Of a stretch of 47,283 nucleotides of DNA, positions 8,057 to 17,887 are shown one piece after another. Origin of the DNA: Ascidiaceihabitans sp. Lineage in GTDB: Bacteria; Pseudomonadota; Alphaproteobacteria; Rhodobacterales; Rhodobacteraceae. Both the position numbers and the translations under genes were made by a program. The notes beneath the pieces are model-generated. The model was not told the DNA's origin, did not search any database, and saw only the letters and a list, made by a program, of their open reading frames with translations. How positions within the stretch are numbered: the first letter of the stretch is position 1; the number at the start of each line of letters is the position of its first letter. The stretch is taken from positions 1 through 47,283 of the forward strand of contig JAOKHV010000013.1 of the NCBI GenBank assembly GCA_028248455.1, read 5' to 3'.

Positions 8057-9445
8057 TTAGTAGCGGTAGTGCTCTGGCTTGAACGGGCCTTCAGGTGTCA
8101 CACCAATATAGGCTGCTTGCTCTGCGTCCAATTTCGAAAGCTTCACGCCAATACGATCAAGGTGCAGGCGTGCTACCTTTTCGTCGAGGTGTTTTGGCAG
8201 GATGTAAACGCCAGGCTGATATTCGTCGCCTTTTGTAAACAATTCAATTTGTGCTAAAACTTGGTTGGTGAAGGATGCTGACATCACGAACGATGGGTGA
8301 CCCGTCGCGTTACCAAGGTTCAACAAGCGACCTTCTGATAAGAGGATCAAACGGTGACCGTTTGGCATCTCGATCATATCGACCTGCTCTTTGATGTTCG
8401 TCCATTTGTGGTTTTTCAACGAAGCAACTTGGATTTCGTTATCAAAGTGACCGATGTTACCAACGATTGCCATGTCTTTCATTTTACGCATGTGTTCGAT
8501 GCGGATAACGTCTTTGTTGCCCGTTGTAGTGACAAAGATATCCGCAGTTTCGACAACATCATCCAATGTGGTGACTTGGAAGCCATCCATGGCTGCCTGA
8601 AGTGCACAGATCGGGTCAACTTCGGTAACGATGACACGAGCACCTGCGCCCGCAAGGGACGCAGCAGAACCTTTGCCCACATCGCCGTAGCCCATAACGA
8701 CAGCAACTTTACCGGCCATCATTGTGTCTGTCGCGCGGCGGATACCGTCGACCAATGACTCTTTACAGCCGTATTTGTTGTCGAACTTGGACTTGGTAAC
8801 CGAGTCGTTGACGTTGATCGCAGGGAAAGGCAATTGACCGTTCTTGTGCAAATCATAAAGGCGGTGAACGCCAGTTGTTGTTTCTTCAGAAACACCTTGA
8901 ATTTCGGCTTTGGTCTTTGTGAACCAGCCTGGTGTTTCTTTCATGCGCTTAGCGATTTGAATTTTGATTGCTTCTTCTTCTTCGGACTGCGGAACAGGAA
9001 TGACGTCTTCGCCTGCTTCTGCACGCGCACCCAAAAGGATATACAATGTAGCGTCGCCACCATCGTCAAGTATCATGTTTGCGCCTTCAGGGAACATGAA
9101 GGACTTGTCTAGGTAATCCCAGTGTTCAGTCAGGGATTGGCCCTTGATCGCGAAGACTGGCGTGCCGCCAGCAGCGATCGCAGCCGCAGCGTGATCTTGG
9201 GTTGAGAAGATGTTACATGATGCCCAACGTACGTCTGCGCCAAGATCTACAAGCGTCTCGATCAAAACAGCAGTCTGAATTGTCATGTGCAAAGATCCGA
9301 CGATACGTGAGCCAGTCAATGGCTTGCTCTCGCCGTACTCTTTGCGCAGAGCCATTAGGCCCGGCATTTCCGTTTCTGCGATATCCAGCTCTTTGCGGCC
9401 AAATTCCGCTAGGGCGATGTCTTTTACAATATAGTCGTTAGCCAT
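8057..9445 (-). CDS. ahcY: Adenosylhomocysteinase
   Basis: This 462-residue cytosolic enzyme splits S-adenosylhomocysteine into adenosine and homocysteine, keeping the methylation cycle running. Family marks are plentiful: [12 protein letters not shown] near residue 55, [13 protein letters not shown] near 210, the NAD-binding [10 protein letters not shown] near 250, and the conserved C-terminal end PFKPEHYRY. Length is normal for the proteobacterial form. AAAGGAAC lies 9-15 bases before the ATG. It is monocistronic, with its own terminator, and is the first core gene beyond the tRNA-Lys island. I saw no convincing SAH riboswitch upstream. Confidence 0.97.
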   Translation of the reverse strand: MANDYIVKDIALAEFGRKELDIAETEMPGLMALRKEYGESKPLTGSRIVGSLHMTIQTAVLIETLVDLGADVRWASCNIFSTQDHAAAAIAAGGTPVFAIKGQSLTEHWDYLDKSFMFPEGANMILDDGGDATLYILLGARAEAGEDVIPVPQSEEEEAIKIQIAKRMKETPGWFTKTKAEIQGVSEETTTGVHRLYDLHKNGQLPFPAINVNDSVTKSKFDNKYGCKESLVDGIRRATDTMMAGKVAVVMGYGDVGKGSAASLAGAGARVIVTEVDPICALQAAMDGFQVTTLDDVVETADIFVTTTGNKDVIRIEHMRKMKDMAIVGNIGHFDNEIQVASLKNHKWTNIKEQVDMIEMPNGHRLILLSEGRLLNLGNATGHPSFVMSASFTNQVLAQIELFTKGDEYQPGVYILPKHLDEKVARLHLDRIGVKLSKLDAEQAAYIGVTPEGPFKPEHYRY

Positions 9446-9711
9446 TTCATTGTTCCTTTTACGGTTCTGTGGTTCCGATAACGGCTTTCCGAGTCTATCT
9501 CAATGGCTAGCCAGGATCATTAGCTAAAGTTGTTGTACGTGAAGCGCCCGTTACTTGATGATTGCATTTTTGATAGTTGATTTTGGTACAACCCATTTTA
9601 TGTTTTGCATTGCCTTCGGCGATAAATATTTCCTCCTGTCTGAAAGTGATTTGGGGGTAAGTTCTAATCGTAGGCCTAAGAACTCTGCCAGTCCAAGGTG
9701 GGAGAATAACT

Positions 9712-9909
9712 ATGGGAAACTTGACGATCTAATCGCGCAACATGCAGAAGACTTGAAAAATAAATGTGGCATGGCGCCGGATATGATTTTGCTGACCAAA
9801 ATAACAATCGGTTGCGGCCCTTCAATTTATAATGTGGACGCATCTACAGTTGCAGGATCTAAGCCTGATGAGCTTGAGGCTGTGACAAAAAACTTTCTAA
9901 TCACAAAAT
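9712..9909 (+). pseudogene. Decayed DUF2853 gene, frameshifted and 3'-truncated
   Basis: A GGGAG ribosome-binding site and ATG (9712) are followed by ATGGGAAACTTGACG. One base is missing after the start, so the ATG frame soon stops. The other frame continues DDLIAQHAEDL, DMILLTKITIGCGP and DASTVAGSKPDELEAV, the N-terminal half of DUF2853 proteins. Homology ends at NFLITK near 9908, and the sequence then turns into the tail of the convergent EVE gene. Both genes thus appear to have lost their 3' ends in one deletion. The function of DUF2853 is unknown. Confidence 0.75.
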
Positions 9910-10323
9910 CTGAAATTCCAGCAAGGCTGGAAACAGTAGCCCATTCCAGTTGCGTTACAGGCTGAACAGAAAGCCGCGATTTGCGGACCAAAATCATATC
10001 ATCCAATCGGCCGTCCGTATTGATCGCTTCGAGTGTCACTGGTTGAACGATTGATTTTAGTGCCACTATATCGACACAAACCCATCGTTCGTCGTCGGTT
10101 GTGTTATCTTGATGGCTTTTAGCAATTGTTGAAACGACACCCACAACTGATTTTTCAGTTTGAGAGTGGTAAAAAAATCCAAAGTCACCAATTCGCATCT
10201 GGCGCATGAAATTGTGAGCTTGATAGTTGCGCACGCCATTCCATTCTTCCCGCCGGTTCCTTTGGTAATTTGGTCATCCCAACTCCATGCTGCTGGCTCT
10301 GATTTGAACAGCCAGTAGTTTAT
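9909..10323 (-). pseudogene. Decayed EVE-domain gene
   Basis: The product in pieces is NYWLFKSEPAAWSWDDQ, then after a shift VRNYQAHNFMRQM, FFYHSQTEKSVVG and LVRKSRLSVQPVT, clearly an EVE (PUA-like) domain. Three lesions are visible. The expected ATG overlapping the YciI stop is ATA. One G is missing in the run near 10247-10253, shifting the frame. The natural C-terminus is lost, and the frame runs into the antisense of DUF2853 until a stop at 9827. EVE proteins bind modified nucleotides. In intact relatives it would follow the YciI gene. Confidence 0.82.
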
Positions 10324-10595
10324 TACCCGATAACCTTGTTCCAAGGCATCATCGTCACTTCGCGAAACAGTCCTGCAAGCGCGTAAGGATCTGCTGCTGC
10401 CCATTTTTCAGCGTCATGGAATTCAGTGACTTCAAGAATGATCAACGAACCACACATTTCGCCGCCTGCATTTAGGAAAGGGCCTGCTTGTCGGACTAGA
10501 TCACTGCTTTTGAGATACGCGACATGTGCATCGCGGTTTGCCTTACGCAATTCCAATGCGCCGTCTTTGTCATAAGCCATAAGTGCTACGAGCAT
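10323..10595 (-). CDS. YciI-family protein
   Basis: This 90-residue protein has the YciI ferredoxin-like fold signature: NRDAHVAYL with the conserved His near residue 24, GSLIILEV, and ADPYALAGLF with the conserved Asp near residue 69. The family consists of small cytosolic proteins with a putative His-Asp active site and mostly unknown substrates. AAAGGAGGAATAAT precedes the ATG, and it lies one base after gpsA, so it is in the tsaD-gpsA operon. The decayed EVE gene followed directly. Confidence 0.88.
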   Translation of the reverse strand: MLVALMAYDKDGALELRKANRDAHVAYLKSSDLVRQAGPFLNAGGEMCGSLIILEVTEFHDAEKWAAADPYALAGLFREVTMMPWNKVIG

Positions 10596-10596
10596 A

Positions 10597-11559
10597 TTAT
10601 TCCTCCTTTAAGGGTCTTGATAATAGATGTTTCATTTCGGTGGCGACTGTCGATTTTTCATCAATGATTGCTGCGATACTTTGGGTAATTGGCATATCGA
10701 TTTGATGCGTTTCACTCAAGGCTTTCACTGCGAACGACGTCGCAGCGCCTTCGATAGTTGTGGTGGCATCAAATGGCGCGTCGCGGCCCAAAGCAAAGCC
10801 AAATCTATAGTTGCGTGACAGCGTTGATGTGCAGGTCAATGTTAAATCACCAAAACCTGACAAGCCGGCAAGGGTTTGTGGACGCGCTCCGAAATGCATC
10901 GCAAAACGGTTCATTTCCGCAAATCCACGGGTTATTACTGCGGCACGTGCGCTCTCGCCCAAACCTGCGCCAATCGCCGCTCCAGCTGCAATCGCGAAAA
11001 CATTTTTTAATGCTCCACCAATCTGAGCGCCGACAATGTCTGTTGTACGATATAGGCGTAAGAAGGGGGTCGAAAGACGATCTTGTAGGCCTAGCCCGAC
11101 GGCTTCGTTTGTGCACGCGAGGCTAAGTGCCGTTGGCAATCCAATTGCAATGTCGTTGGCGAAGCTTGGACCGGTTAGGATTGCGCTGTGGGCTGTTGGA
11201 ATAATCGTCTTGATCAGGTCAATTGGCCCAAGACCTGTTACGCGATCGATACCTTTGCAGCAAGCAATCAATTGTTTCCCAGCAAGTTGTGTGGCGTTTT
11301 CTTTCAAGAAAGAACCAAGTAATTGCATAGGGACTGCCAGTAAGAGGATGTCATTTGAGGATGCGGAAACTAGCTCTGCTGTCAGCTCCAAGTTCTCTGG
11401 AAATTTCGCCCCCTTAAGTCTACGACTATTTTGGCGTTCAAACTGCATTTCAATGACGTGCTCTTGGTTTCTTGCCCACAGAGTTACGGGTCCCTTAGAC
11501 GCCAAAGCTATCGCTAAGCTCGTTCCAAATGCGCCAGCACCTAAAATTGAAATACTCAT
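10597..11559 (-). CDS. gpsA: Glycerol-3-phosphate dehydrogenase [NAD(P)+]
   Basis: This 320-residue enzyme reduces dihydroxyacetone phosphate to sn-glycerol 3-phosphate for phospholipid synthesis. The Rossmann motif [10 protein letters not shown] lies at residues 6-15. [13 protein letters not shown] near 190 holds the conserved catalytic Lys, and [10 protein letters not shown] is a family hallmark. Its ATG overlaps the tsaD stop by four bases (ATGA), so the two are coupled; this pairing is usual in Rhodobacteraceae. No anomalies are seen. Confidence 0.95.
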   Translation of the reverse strand: MSISILGAGAFGTSLAIALASKGPVTLWARNQEHVIEMQFERQNSRRLKGAKFPENLELTAELVSASSNDILLLAVPMQLLGSFLKENATQLAGKQLIACCKGIDRVTGLGPIDLIKTIIPTAHSAILTGPSFANDIAIGLPTALSLACTNEAVGLGLQDRLSTPFLRLYRTTDIVGAQIGGALKNVFAIAAGAAIGAGLGESARAAVITRGFAEMNRFAMHFGARPQTLAGLSGFGDLTLTCTSTLSRNYRFGFALGRDAPFDATTTIEGAATSFAVKALSETHQIDMPITQSIAAIIDEKSTVATEMKHLLSRPLKEE

Positions 11560-12653
11560 GCCTTGGCTCCTTTCTTTCCATGCCCCAGCATTGTGGGGCT
11601 TGAGGTATCAAGGGGCATTCGTGGCTTGGCAGATAGGCCCATGTCATCCGAAGAACGGTACGGTAATTGTGCCAGAGCTGCATATGCAATCATTGCAGCG
11701 TTGTCCGTACACAATGCTAATGGTGGCGCGATGAAGTTAGCTTTGTGCTCCCGGCATACTTCTTTAAGCGCGTTACGAATTGCCATGTTCGCAGCAACAC
11801 CTCCAGCCACACAAAGAGTTGGCTGGGCTGGAGACAATTTCAAATATTCACTCAATGCGCGCCTGCTCTTTTCGGCTAAAACGTCTGAGATTGCATGTTG
11901 AAAACTTGCAGCAAGATCGGCTTGATCTTGTTTCGTTAGGCCACCGTCTTGCACAATCACTTCGTCACGCGCTCGTAATGCAGCTGTCTTGAGGCCAGAA
12001 AAAGACATATCGCATCCCGATCTATCCAATAGTGGGCGAGGTAACTTAAACCGTTTCAAATCACCATTTAGGGCGGCGGCTTCGATTGCCGGACCGCCAG
12101 GTTGATCGAGGCCAATTAGACGGGCTACTTTATCAAATGCCTCTCCTGGGGCGTCATCGATTGTGCCACCAATTCGCCGAAAGCTTAGTGGGTCTTGAGC
12201 AATCAAGAACTGACAGTGGCCCCCAGAAACCAATAGCATCAAATATGGAAATGGTACGTTATCGGTTAGGCGTGGAGTAAGCGCATGACCGGCCAAGTGA
12301 TTGACCCCGTACAAAGGTGTTTGTGTGGAAGTGGCCAGTCCCTTGGCAAGCATCACACCGGCAACAACACCGCCAATCAATCCAGGACCTGCAGTCACTG
12401 CGATGGCGTCAATTTTGTCCATTGACAGATTCGCATCTGCTAGGGCCTTGATGATGCTGACATCAAGTTTCTCCACATGTGCACGTGCTGCGATTTCAGG
12501 AACGACACCGCCAAAAGCAGCGTGTAAATCAGTTTGGCTTACGACAATCGATGACAGTATCTCTACTGATCCATTTGGGTGTCTTGAAACGACTGCTGCA
12601 GCCGTATCGTCGCAGCTGCTTTCTATCCCAAGGATGGTTAGTTTTCCTGACAT
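11556..12653 (-). CDS. tsaD: tRNA N6-adenosine threonylcarbamoyltransferase
   Basis: TsaD transfers the threonylcarbamoyl group to A37 of ANN-reading tRNAs (t6A). The sequence shows [10 protein letters not shown] at the N-terminus, the metal-binding NHLAGHAL near residue 117, VSGGHCQF, and [11 protein letters not shown] chose the ATG at 12653 (product MSGKLTILG) because GGAG lies six bases upstream; a longer frame from 12665 adds only MEPW. It is divergent from hemD with 48 bases between, which must hold both promoters. gpsA and the YciI gene follow in the same operon. Confidence 0.95.
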   Translation of the reverse strand: MSGKLTILGIESSCDDTAAAVVSRHPNGSVEILSSIVVSQTDLHAAFGGVVPEIAARAHVEKLDVSIIKALADANLSMDKIDAIAVTAGPGLIGGVVAGVMLAKGLATSTQTPLYGVNHLAGHALTPRLTDNVPFPYLMLLVSGGHCQFLIAQDPLSFRRIGGTIDDAPGEAFDKVARLIGLDQPGGPAIEAAALNGDLKRFKLPRPLLDRSGCDMSFSGLKTAALRARDEVIVQDGGLTKQDQADLAASFQHAISDVLAEKSRRALSEYLKLSPAQPTLCVAGGVAANMAIRNALKEVCREHKANFIAPPLALCTDNAAMIAYAALAQLPYRSSDDMGLSAKPRMPLDTSSPTMLGHGKKGAKA

Positions 12654-12701
12654 CCATGGCTCCATTGCGTAGACCTTTGGACCGAGTTACCATCCTAAAT
12701 C

Positions 12702-13418
12702 GTGACGGACAATACAAAGCACCCTCGGTTTAATCTGCTTTTAACTCGGCCTTTGGCTGGGTCTAAAGCATTTTGGCAGGCGTTGGCGCCTGAAATTAGA
12801 AAATCGCTAATCCCCATCTTCAGTCCACTGATCGAAATTGTTCCAGTTGATTGCGTTCCTTGTATCGAGGGTAGCGTAATTTTTACATCCGTGAATGGAG
12901 TGGAAAACAGCCCAAAAGGTGATGGGCGGATAGCTTTCTGCGTTGGCGAAGTGACGACAAAGGCAGCCGCGGCATTTGGATGGGATGCGTTTCAAAAAGG
13001 TGAAACGGCGCAGGAGTTGATCATTGCGCTATCTAAGATGCCGGGCAAATCCGTTTTCACTCATCTGGCAGGAGTGCACACCCGTGGAAATATTGTTGAA
13101 TGTCTTTCGTGTAATGGGCATATTGTACGCTACATAGCTGTGTATGAACAGTTGAGACGAAGGTTTTCCGCAGAGGCAAATGAGGCTCTCGCATCAAATT
13201 TCCCCTTGTTGGCTCCTTTGTTTTCCCCTCGAACTGCACTTGGTTTTGTAGCTCAAGATTGCGGACGGGCACCACTGCACATAATTGCATTAAGTGAGGA
13301 CGTTGCAGAGCCGGTTCGAGGGCTTGATTTGGAAACGCTAACTGTATGTGAGGCCCCAACACGAACGGCTATGATCGAGGAGCTTCAAAAGATTGTCGCA
13401 GGCACGACCTTGAATTGA
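12702..13418 (+). CDS. hemD: Uroporphyrinogen-III synthase
   Basis: HemD closes and rearranges hydroxymethylbilane to uroporphyrinogen III on the way to heme and cobalamin. The 238-residue product starts at a GTG and shows LLLTRPLAGS at the N-terminus, IFTSVNGV near residue 60, FCVGEVTTKAAAAFG and THLAGVHTRGNIVECL, all family features despite the low conservation of HemD. hemC is not adjacent. The Mic60-like and hemY genes follow, an order common in alphaproteobacteria. Confidence 0.88.
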   Translation: MTDNTKHPRFNLLLTRPLAGSKAFWQALAPEIRKSLIPIFSPLIEIVPVDCVPCIEGSVIFTSVNGVENSPKGDGRIAFCVGEVTTKAAAAFGWDAFQKGETAQELIIALSKMPGKSVFTHLAGVHTRGNIVECLSCNGHIVRYIAVYEQLRRRFSAEANEALASNFPLLAPLFSPRTALGFVAQDCGRAPLHIIALSEDVAEPVRGLDLETLTVCEAPTRTAMIEELQKIVAGTTLN

Positions 13419-13491
13419 GCAGCTTCATTTGACCGCGTAAAGTATAAATAGAATTTTCAAATAGACCGAAAAGATTAGGGAAGGTGATAGA

Positions 13492-14604
13492 GTGGCTAAG
13501 AAGAAAAAGACTGCTAAGCCAATCGATGCGGTTGAGGTTCAAGATGTTGAAATCGAAGAGCCACCTGTAGTCGAGAAAGATGTCATAGTTGATGTTGAAA
13601 TTGAACCTGAAGCTGTTTTTACAGATGAAATCACTGAAACATTCGAGGAACCTGCCGATGCAGTCGCTGAAGAAGTTCCGCTTGAATTGAAGAAGAACTC
13701 TGTTTGGCCGTTATTTTTCGGGGGTGTGGTTGCTGCAGCACTTGGCTTTGCGGCTGCGCGATCCAATTTTGTCGATAATTTCCTCCCTCCATCTTGGCGG
13801 ATGAATGCAAGCGCAGTTGTCCTTCAAGAACAGATTTCCAATGCACAGGACGAAATTGATTCGTTGAACGAAAAGCTGACGAAATTTTCTGAAAGACTCG
13901 AAAAAACGTCGCAGGCTGTAATTACCGATACTGTTGCACTAACGACTGGTGTCGAGAGTTTAGCCGCACGAATTGATTCCATCGAAAGCCGCCCAGTTGT
14001 CGTGCAAGGCGAAAATGCTGATTTTACGCAGTTGCGTGAGGTCGCGGAGAAACAACAAGCTGAAATTGATGTGCTGCTTGCAGATGCACGATTGGCTGAG
14101 CAAACTTCACAAGAAGCCGCCAACACAACCCTGGCGCGCGCAGCGGCTTCGCGAATTATTGCTGCTATCGAAAGTGGAGCGGCATTTGAAGCTGCACTAG
14201 TCGATCTTGAAGCGACCGGTGCCTACGATATCCCGGAAGCGCTAATAGCGGTAGCGGCAGGCGGCGTTGTGACATTGGCTGCGCTGCAGGATGGAATTCC
14301 TGCAGCCGCTCGCGAGGGTTTGGCTGCAAGTCCGCCAGAAGCTGACGCTGGTTTAGGTGGTTTTTTGAAGCGCCAACTCGGTGCGCGCTCAATTGCCCCT
14401 CGTGAGGGTGGCGATGCGGATGCGGTTTTGTCCCGCGTAGAGGATGCCGTTCGCCAGGGCCGTTTGACGGATGCGTTAGCAGAAGCAGAATCTTTATCAC
14501 CTGAAGTAAAATCCGCGATGTCTGATTGGCTTGAAAACGCGGCCACTCGTTTAGCTGTTACAACCGCTTCTGAGGCGTTGATGCAACGCCTCGCTGCGAA
14601 CTAA
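13492..14604 (+). CDS. Mic60/mitofilin-like inner-membrane protein
   Basis: This 370-residue protein has a basic start (MAKKKKTAK), a long acidic low-complexity segment to about residue 65, one membrane helix near residues 73-90 (PLFFGGVVAAALGFAAA), a coiled coil (~105-165) and an Ala-rich helical C-terminal domain. This layout and the place between hemD and hemY match the alphaproteobacterial Mic60 homologue (COG4223). The eukaryotic relative shapes cristae, and in some alphaproteobacteria it bends inner membranes. GGGAAGG precedes the GTG start. It overlaps neither neighbour. Confidence 0.82.
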   Translation: MAKKKKTAKPIDAVEVQDVEIEEPPVVEKDVIVDVEIEPEAVFTDEITETFEEPADAVAEEVPLELKKNSVWPLFFGGVVAAALGFAAARSNFVDNFLPPSWRMNASAVVLQEQISNAQDEIDSLNEKLTKFSERLEKTSQAVITDTVALTTGVESLAARIDSIESRPVVVQGENADFTQLREVAEKQQAEIDVLLADARLAEQTSQEAANTTLARAAASRIIAAIESGAAFEAALVDLEATGAYDIPEALIAVAAGGVVTLAALQDGIPAAAREGLAASPPEADAGLGGFLKRQLGARSIAPREGGDADAVLSRVEDAVRQGRLTDALAEAESLSPEVKSAMSDWLENAATRLAVTTASEALMQRLAAN

Positions 14605-14613
14605 GGAATTCTT

Positions 14614-16047
14614 ATGCTTTGGTCTCTCATTAAAATTATCCTGTTCGTATGTCTGGTTGCGGCTGCAGCATTCGGTGCTGTTGCTTTGTTGGAAACTGAT
14701 GGTGGTTTGCAAATTCAATTTGGTGGCACTGAATATCTGCTTGGACCACTTGAGACGGTGATCGCACTGATCATTTTGGTTTTGATTGTGTGGTTGTTTT
14801 TAAAACTTGTCGCACTGTTGGCCGTAGCTTGGAAATTCCTGAACGGGGATGAAACGGCATTGTCGCGCTACTTCGAACGCAATCGCCAGTCGAAAGGTTA
14901 TGATGCCTTAGCAGAAGGTATGATGGCTTTGGCTTTGGGCGAGGGCCAAACGGCAATGGCGAAAGCGGCAAAAGCCGAAAAGTATTTAAATAAGCCGGAA
15001 TTGACCAACTTGTTGACTGCTCAAGCCGCTGAGCTTTCTGGTGATCGTAAAAAGGCAGAAGAAACTTATCGAAAACTCGTTGAGGTCGATGCGACGCGTT
15101 TCGTCGGTGTTCGTGGGATCCTGAAGCAGAAGCTTGCGAGTGGTGACACAGCTATGGCACTTAAATTGGCAGAGAAGGCTTTTGCCCTTAAGCCAAAGCA
15201 TGAAGATACCCAAGATGTACTTTTGAAACTACAGGCTCAATCCAAAGACTGGAATGGGGCACGTGAAACACTCAACGCTAAATTGAAGCATGGCAATCTA
15301 CCACGTGATGTCCATAAACGTCGTGATGCTGTTTTGGCACTGTCTGAGGCGCGCAAGGTATTTGATGCTGACCAAGCGATTGAAGCTCGTGAAGCTGCGA
15401 TTGAAGCAAACCGTTTGTCCCCTGATTTGATCCCTGCTGCTGTGATGGCTGCGCATAGTTATATCGAACAAGATCAAAAGAAATACGCGACGCGCGTCAT
15501 CAAGAAAGCGTGGGATGTTTCACCTCATCCCGATCTTGCTGCTGCCTATGCTGCGGTGGAGCCTGATGAGACACCAAAGGCACGCTTGAAGCGATTTAAG
15601 GCACTTACAAAAAGTCACATAAACCATCCTGAGTCCAAAATGCTGATGTCTGAGTTGCATATGGCAAATGAAGATTTTCTAGAAGCTCGTCGTTCATTGG
15701 GTGATCTGTACGAAACTGACCCTACCGCGCGATCTGCAACCTTGATGGCTGCGATTGATCGGGGCGAAGGTGCTGATGACCATGTGGTGAAAGGGTGGCT
15801 GACAAGTGCACTTTCATTGCCACGTGGGCCACAATGGATTTGTGATAGCTGTCAACATATTCATGCTGAGTGGGGGCCGACTTGCGGCAATTGCGAAAGC
15901 TTTGACACATTGTCTTGGAAGGCTCCGCCAAAGTCAGAGGTTTCGTTGCCAAGTGGTTTACAAATGTTGCCTCTGATTGTGGGCGCAGCTGGTGAGGAAA
16001 GCACAGACATTACGGTTGTTGATGCGGTGGAAATCGTTGAGCCGTAG
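14614..16047 (+). CDS. hemY: HemY-like TPR membrane protein with zinc ribbon
   Basis: This 477-residue protein has two membrane helices in the first 65 residues (HemY N-domain), then TPR-like helical repeats. Near residue 410 there is a rubredoxin-type knuckle, CDSC and CGNC about 11 residues apart, resembling the C-terminal metal site of LapB/YciM. The exact role of HemY is unsettled; it is usually linked to tetrapyrrole or envelope homeostasis by position. It starts nine bases after the Mic60-like gene in an apparent hemD-mic60-hemY operon. This is not protoporphyrinogen oxidase, which shares the symbol in Gram-positives. Confidence 0.85.
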   Translation: MLWSLIKIILFVCLVAAAAFGAVALLETDGGLQIQFGGTEYLLGPLETVIALIILVLIVWLFLKLVALLAVAWKFLNGDETALSRYFERNRQSKGYDALAEGMMALALGEGQTAMAKAAKAEKYLNKPELTNLLTAQAAELSGDRKKAEETYRKLVEVDATRFVGVRGILKQKLASGDTAMALKLAEKAFALKPKHEDTQDVLLKLQAQSKDWNGARETLNAKLKHGNLPRDVHKRRDAVLALSEARKVFDADQAIEAREAAIEANRLSPDLIPAAVMAAHSYIEQDQKKYATRVIKKAWDVSPHPDLAAAYAAVEPDETPKARLKRFKALTKSHINHPESKMLMSELHMANEDFLEARRSLGDLYETDPTARSATLMAAIDRGEGADDHVVKGWLTSALSLPRGPQWICDSCQHIHAEWGPTCGNCESFDTLSWKAPPKSEVSLPSGLQMLPLIVGAAGEESTDITVVDAVEIVEP

Positions 16048-16095
16048 ATAGTCTTTGACCGAATCGAGCATTGGCGTTCCAGCTCATAGTTCTGA

Positions 16096-16172
16096 TGGTG
16101 ACCCCGATTGGATTCGAACCAATAACCTGCCCCTTAGGAGGGGGCTGCTCTGTCCAGTTGAGCCACGGAGCC
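16096..16172 (-). tRNA. tRNA-Arg(CCT)
   Basis: A full 77-nt cloverleaf: acceptor GGCTCCG / CGGGGTC, D arm, anticodon arm GCCCC-CTCCTAA-GGGGC (anticodon CCT, reads AGG), T arm ATTGG-TTCGAAT-CCAAT, and encoded CCA. The first 46 nt are repeated at 23893-23938, the far end of the integrated element. The 5' half and everything upstream therefore come from the element, while the 3' half is chromosomal. Its promoter must lie within the element, at 16173 and beyond. Confidence 0.95.
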
Positions 16173-16173
16173 A
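16127..16173. repeat. attL direct repeat (47 bp)
   Basis: Identical base for base to 23893-23939. It covers the 5' acceptor strand, D arm and anticodon arm of tRNA-Arg plus one upstream base. Flanking bases differ on both sides, which defines the repeat limits. Confidence 0.93.
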
Positions 16174-16243
16174 CTACCCTTTAACTACTTTTTTTATTAC
16201 TATAGATCAAGTCATTAAGGGTTTTATGTGAAGATATGTAGGT

Positions 16244-16300
16244 GTGTAGTGATTAAGTGGTTGAAAAAACACTACACATAAATGGATAAAAACACTACAC
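16244..16300. repeat. Left arm-type boxes (CACTACAC x3)
   Basis: CACTACAC occurs at 16270-16277 and 16293-16300, both preceded by A-runs, and inverted at 16244-16251. The same box appears twice near the right end. They stand between attL and the integrase start, where arm-binding sites are expected. Confidence 0.6.
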
Positions 16301-16306
16301 AAAGGT

Positions 16307-17887
16307 ATGTTGCACGACATCCCTTACCTAACAGTGACTGCTAAAACTAAAGTCTATGGCTATAGACGCCGCATACCCAAAGACGTGCGCTATATGTTCT
16401 CTAACAAAAGTGAGATTGTTAGATCGCTCAAAACGAAATCTTTGGCGGTTGCTCAGGTGGAGGTTGATCGCCTTAATAGGTGGTTCGATGAGCGCTTAGA
16501 AACGGTTGGTTACAGCCGAAAACAGAACAGTTTGTTACCTGCTGAACTTGTACGGAAGGTACACGATGATCTTAAGATGATGGGCGAACATCCTGATGAT
16601 GTGCCTATGATAGGGATTCGTAGTGAGTTGGATGAAGTAAGAAAGTTAGCTAAAGACTTCGCTTACAGTCAAAACGTCTACAAAGACTACAAGAGTGGTC
16701 AAATTACATACGATAACTTTCTGGAGTTAGAACATGCCTACAATAACGGTATTTATGGCAAGATTCTAAACCACCATGAACGAGCTAATTTGTTACTTGA
16801 GGAACTACACTCAAAATACCATGACGGGCTTAAATGGGACGAACATGACCCTGAGGTAGTTAAGTATAGACTCATGATGGGTGAAAACCTAGTACCCCCT
16901 CCGACATGGCAAAACGCCACCGATAGCTACATCAGGCAGTACGCCAGATCAAAGAAGCAACGAAATCCCGAACAACTTTTAAAGCATAGCAAATCTACAG
17001 AGAAACTGTGCATCCGCTTCAGTGCTCATTTATCTGCTGGGATGCGTACTCCGTTGAAGGAGATAGACACTCAAGATGTAGAAGCGTTTGTGGATGGGGC
17101 AGGAGTTTCAGACTCCACTAACGCAAAGAACCTGACCATTTTTAGAGCGGTCTGGAATAGCTGGAACAAACACAACGCTAAACAGAATGTGGAAGGCGAC
17201 CCATTTGCTGTTGCCGTTCATGATAGTAAAAAGGCAGCGAATACATCTGCTAAGATTAGACGTCCAATGGTACCAAGCGAGTATGATTACTTTTGCGCGA
17301 GTATAGCTAATGAACCTGATCCAGAAGTACAGATGATAGGTAAGATTATGGCGTATTGTGGAGCGCCAACTATTGAGGCTGCTAAGTTACAACGCTCAGA
17401 TGTTAAATTAGACTCCGCTGTACCGTACATCGTATTCAGAAGCACCCAAGATAGCATCACTGGCAAAGACAGGCTTGATCGTGCAGTGCCTCTAGTTGGT
17501 GCGTTATTGGATGATCTAAGAGACTATGTACGAGATCATTACATTGCAGGTAAAAGTAAGACACAACGACTGTTTCCCAGACTTGGTTATGGGACCCACT
17601 CAGCGAGTATGCGTTCTAAGGTATTGAAGCGTCATGTGAAAAACTTGCGACCAACAGACCCAAGACTGCTTTCAGCCTATTCGTTGCGGCATACGTTTAC
17701 GGATAGGGCATCAAAAGCAGGCGTAAGGACTGATATTGCAGAGTATCTTCATGGTCATAAATCAAAGCAATCTAGTGCAATACATCGCAATTACGGTACA
17801 AAGATGCCAGCATCTGAGACAGTAGAATTGATGCTCCGAATAACTGCAGTGTCTGAGTGGGGCTTCATTGAGGATTACGATGAATGA
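16307..17887 (+). CDS. Tyrosine integrase with atypical Arg-I site
   Basis: This 526-residue site-specific recombinase has an N-terminal segment (YRRRIPKDVRYMF, RSLKTKSLAVAQ) of the DUF6538 type. The C-terminal catalytic domain has YSLRHTF near residue 458, LHGHK near 483 and the Tyr nucleophile in HRNYGTK near 495. Where most family members have G-x-R-x-x-E, this has GAPTIE near residue 351, so the first catalytic Arg is Pro. HxxR is YxxR, a tolerated variant. Whether the enzyme is active is open. It presumably built the attL/attR junctions around it. Confidence 0.87.
   Translation: MLHDIPYLTVTAKTKVYGYRRRIPKDVRYMFSNKSEIVRSLKTKSLAVAQVEVDRLNRWFDERLETVGYSRKQNSLLPAELVRKVHDDLKMMGEHPDDVPMIGIRSELDEVRKLAKDFAYSQNVYKDYKSGQITYDNFLELEHAYNNGIYGKILNHHERANLLLEELHSKYHDGLKWDEHDPEVVKYRLMMGENLVPPPTWQNATDSYIRQYARSKKQRNPEQLLKHSKSTEKLCIRFSAHLSAGMRTPLKEIDTQDVEAFVDGAGVSDSTNAKNLTIFRAVWNSWNKHNAKQNVEGDPFAVAVHDSKKAANTSAKIRRPMVPSEYDYFCASIANEPDPEVQMIGKIMAYCGAPTIEAAKLQRSDVKLDSAVPYIVFRSTQDSITGKDRLDRAVPLVGALLDDLRDYVRDHYIAGKSKTQRLFPRLGYGTHSASMRSKVLKRHVKNLRPTDPRLLSAYSLRHTFTDRASKAGVRTDIAEYLHGHKSKQSSAIHRNYGTKMPASETVELMLRITAVSEWGFIEDYDE

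Noticed and set aside
9446-9560. SAH or SAM/SAH riboswitch upstream of ahcY
   Set aside because: I could not find the conserved core or a fitting pseudoknot; the leader looks unstructured.
9827-10234. A 135-residue EVE protein as an intact gene
   Set aside because: It lacks the conserved N-terminal strand (found in another frame) and its C-terminus is antisense of DUF2853.
10240-10260. Programmed frameshift in the EVE gene
   Set aside because: No slippery heptamer is present, the start codon is also lost and the C-terminus is deleted, so decay is the simpler reading.
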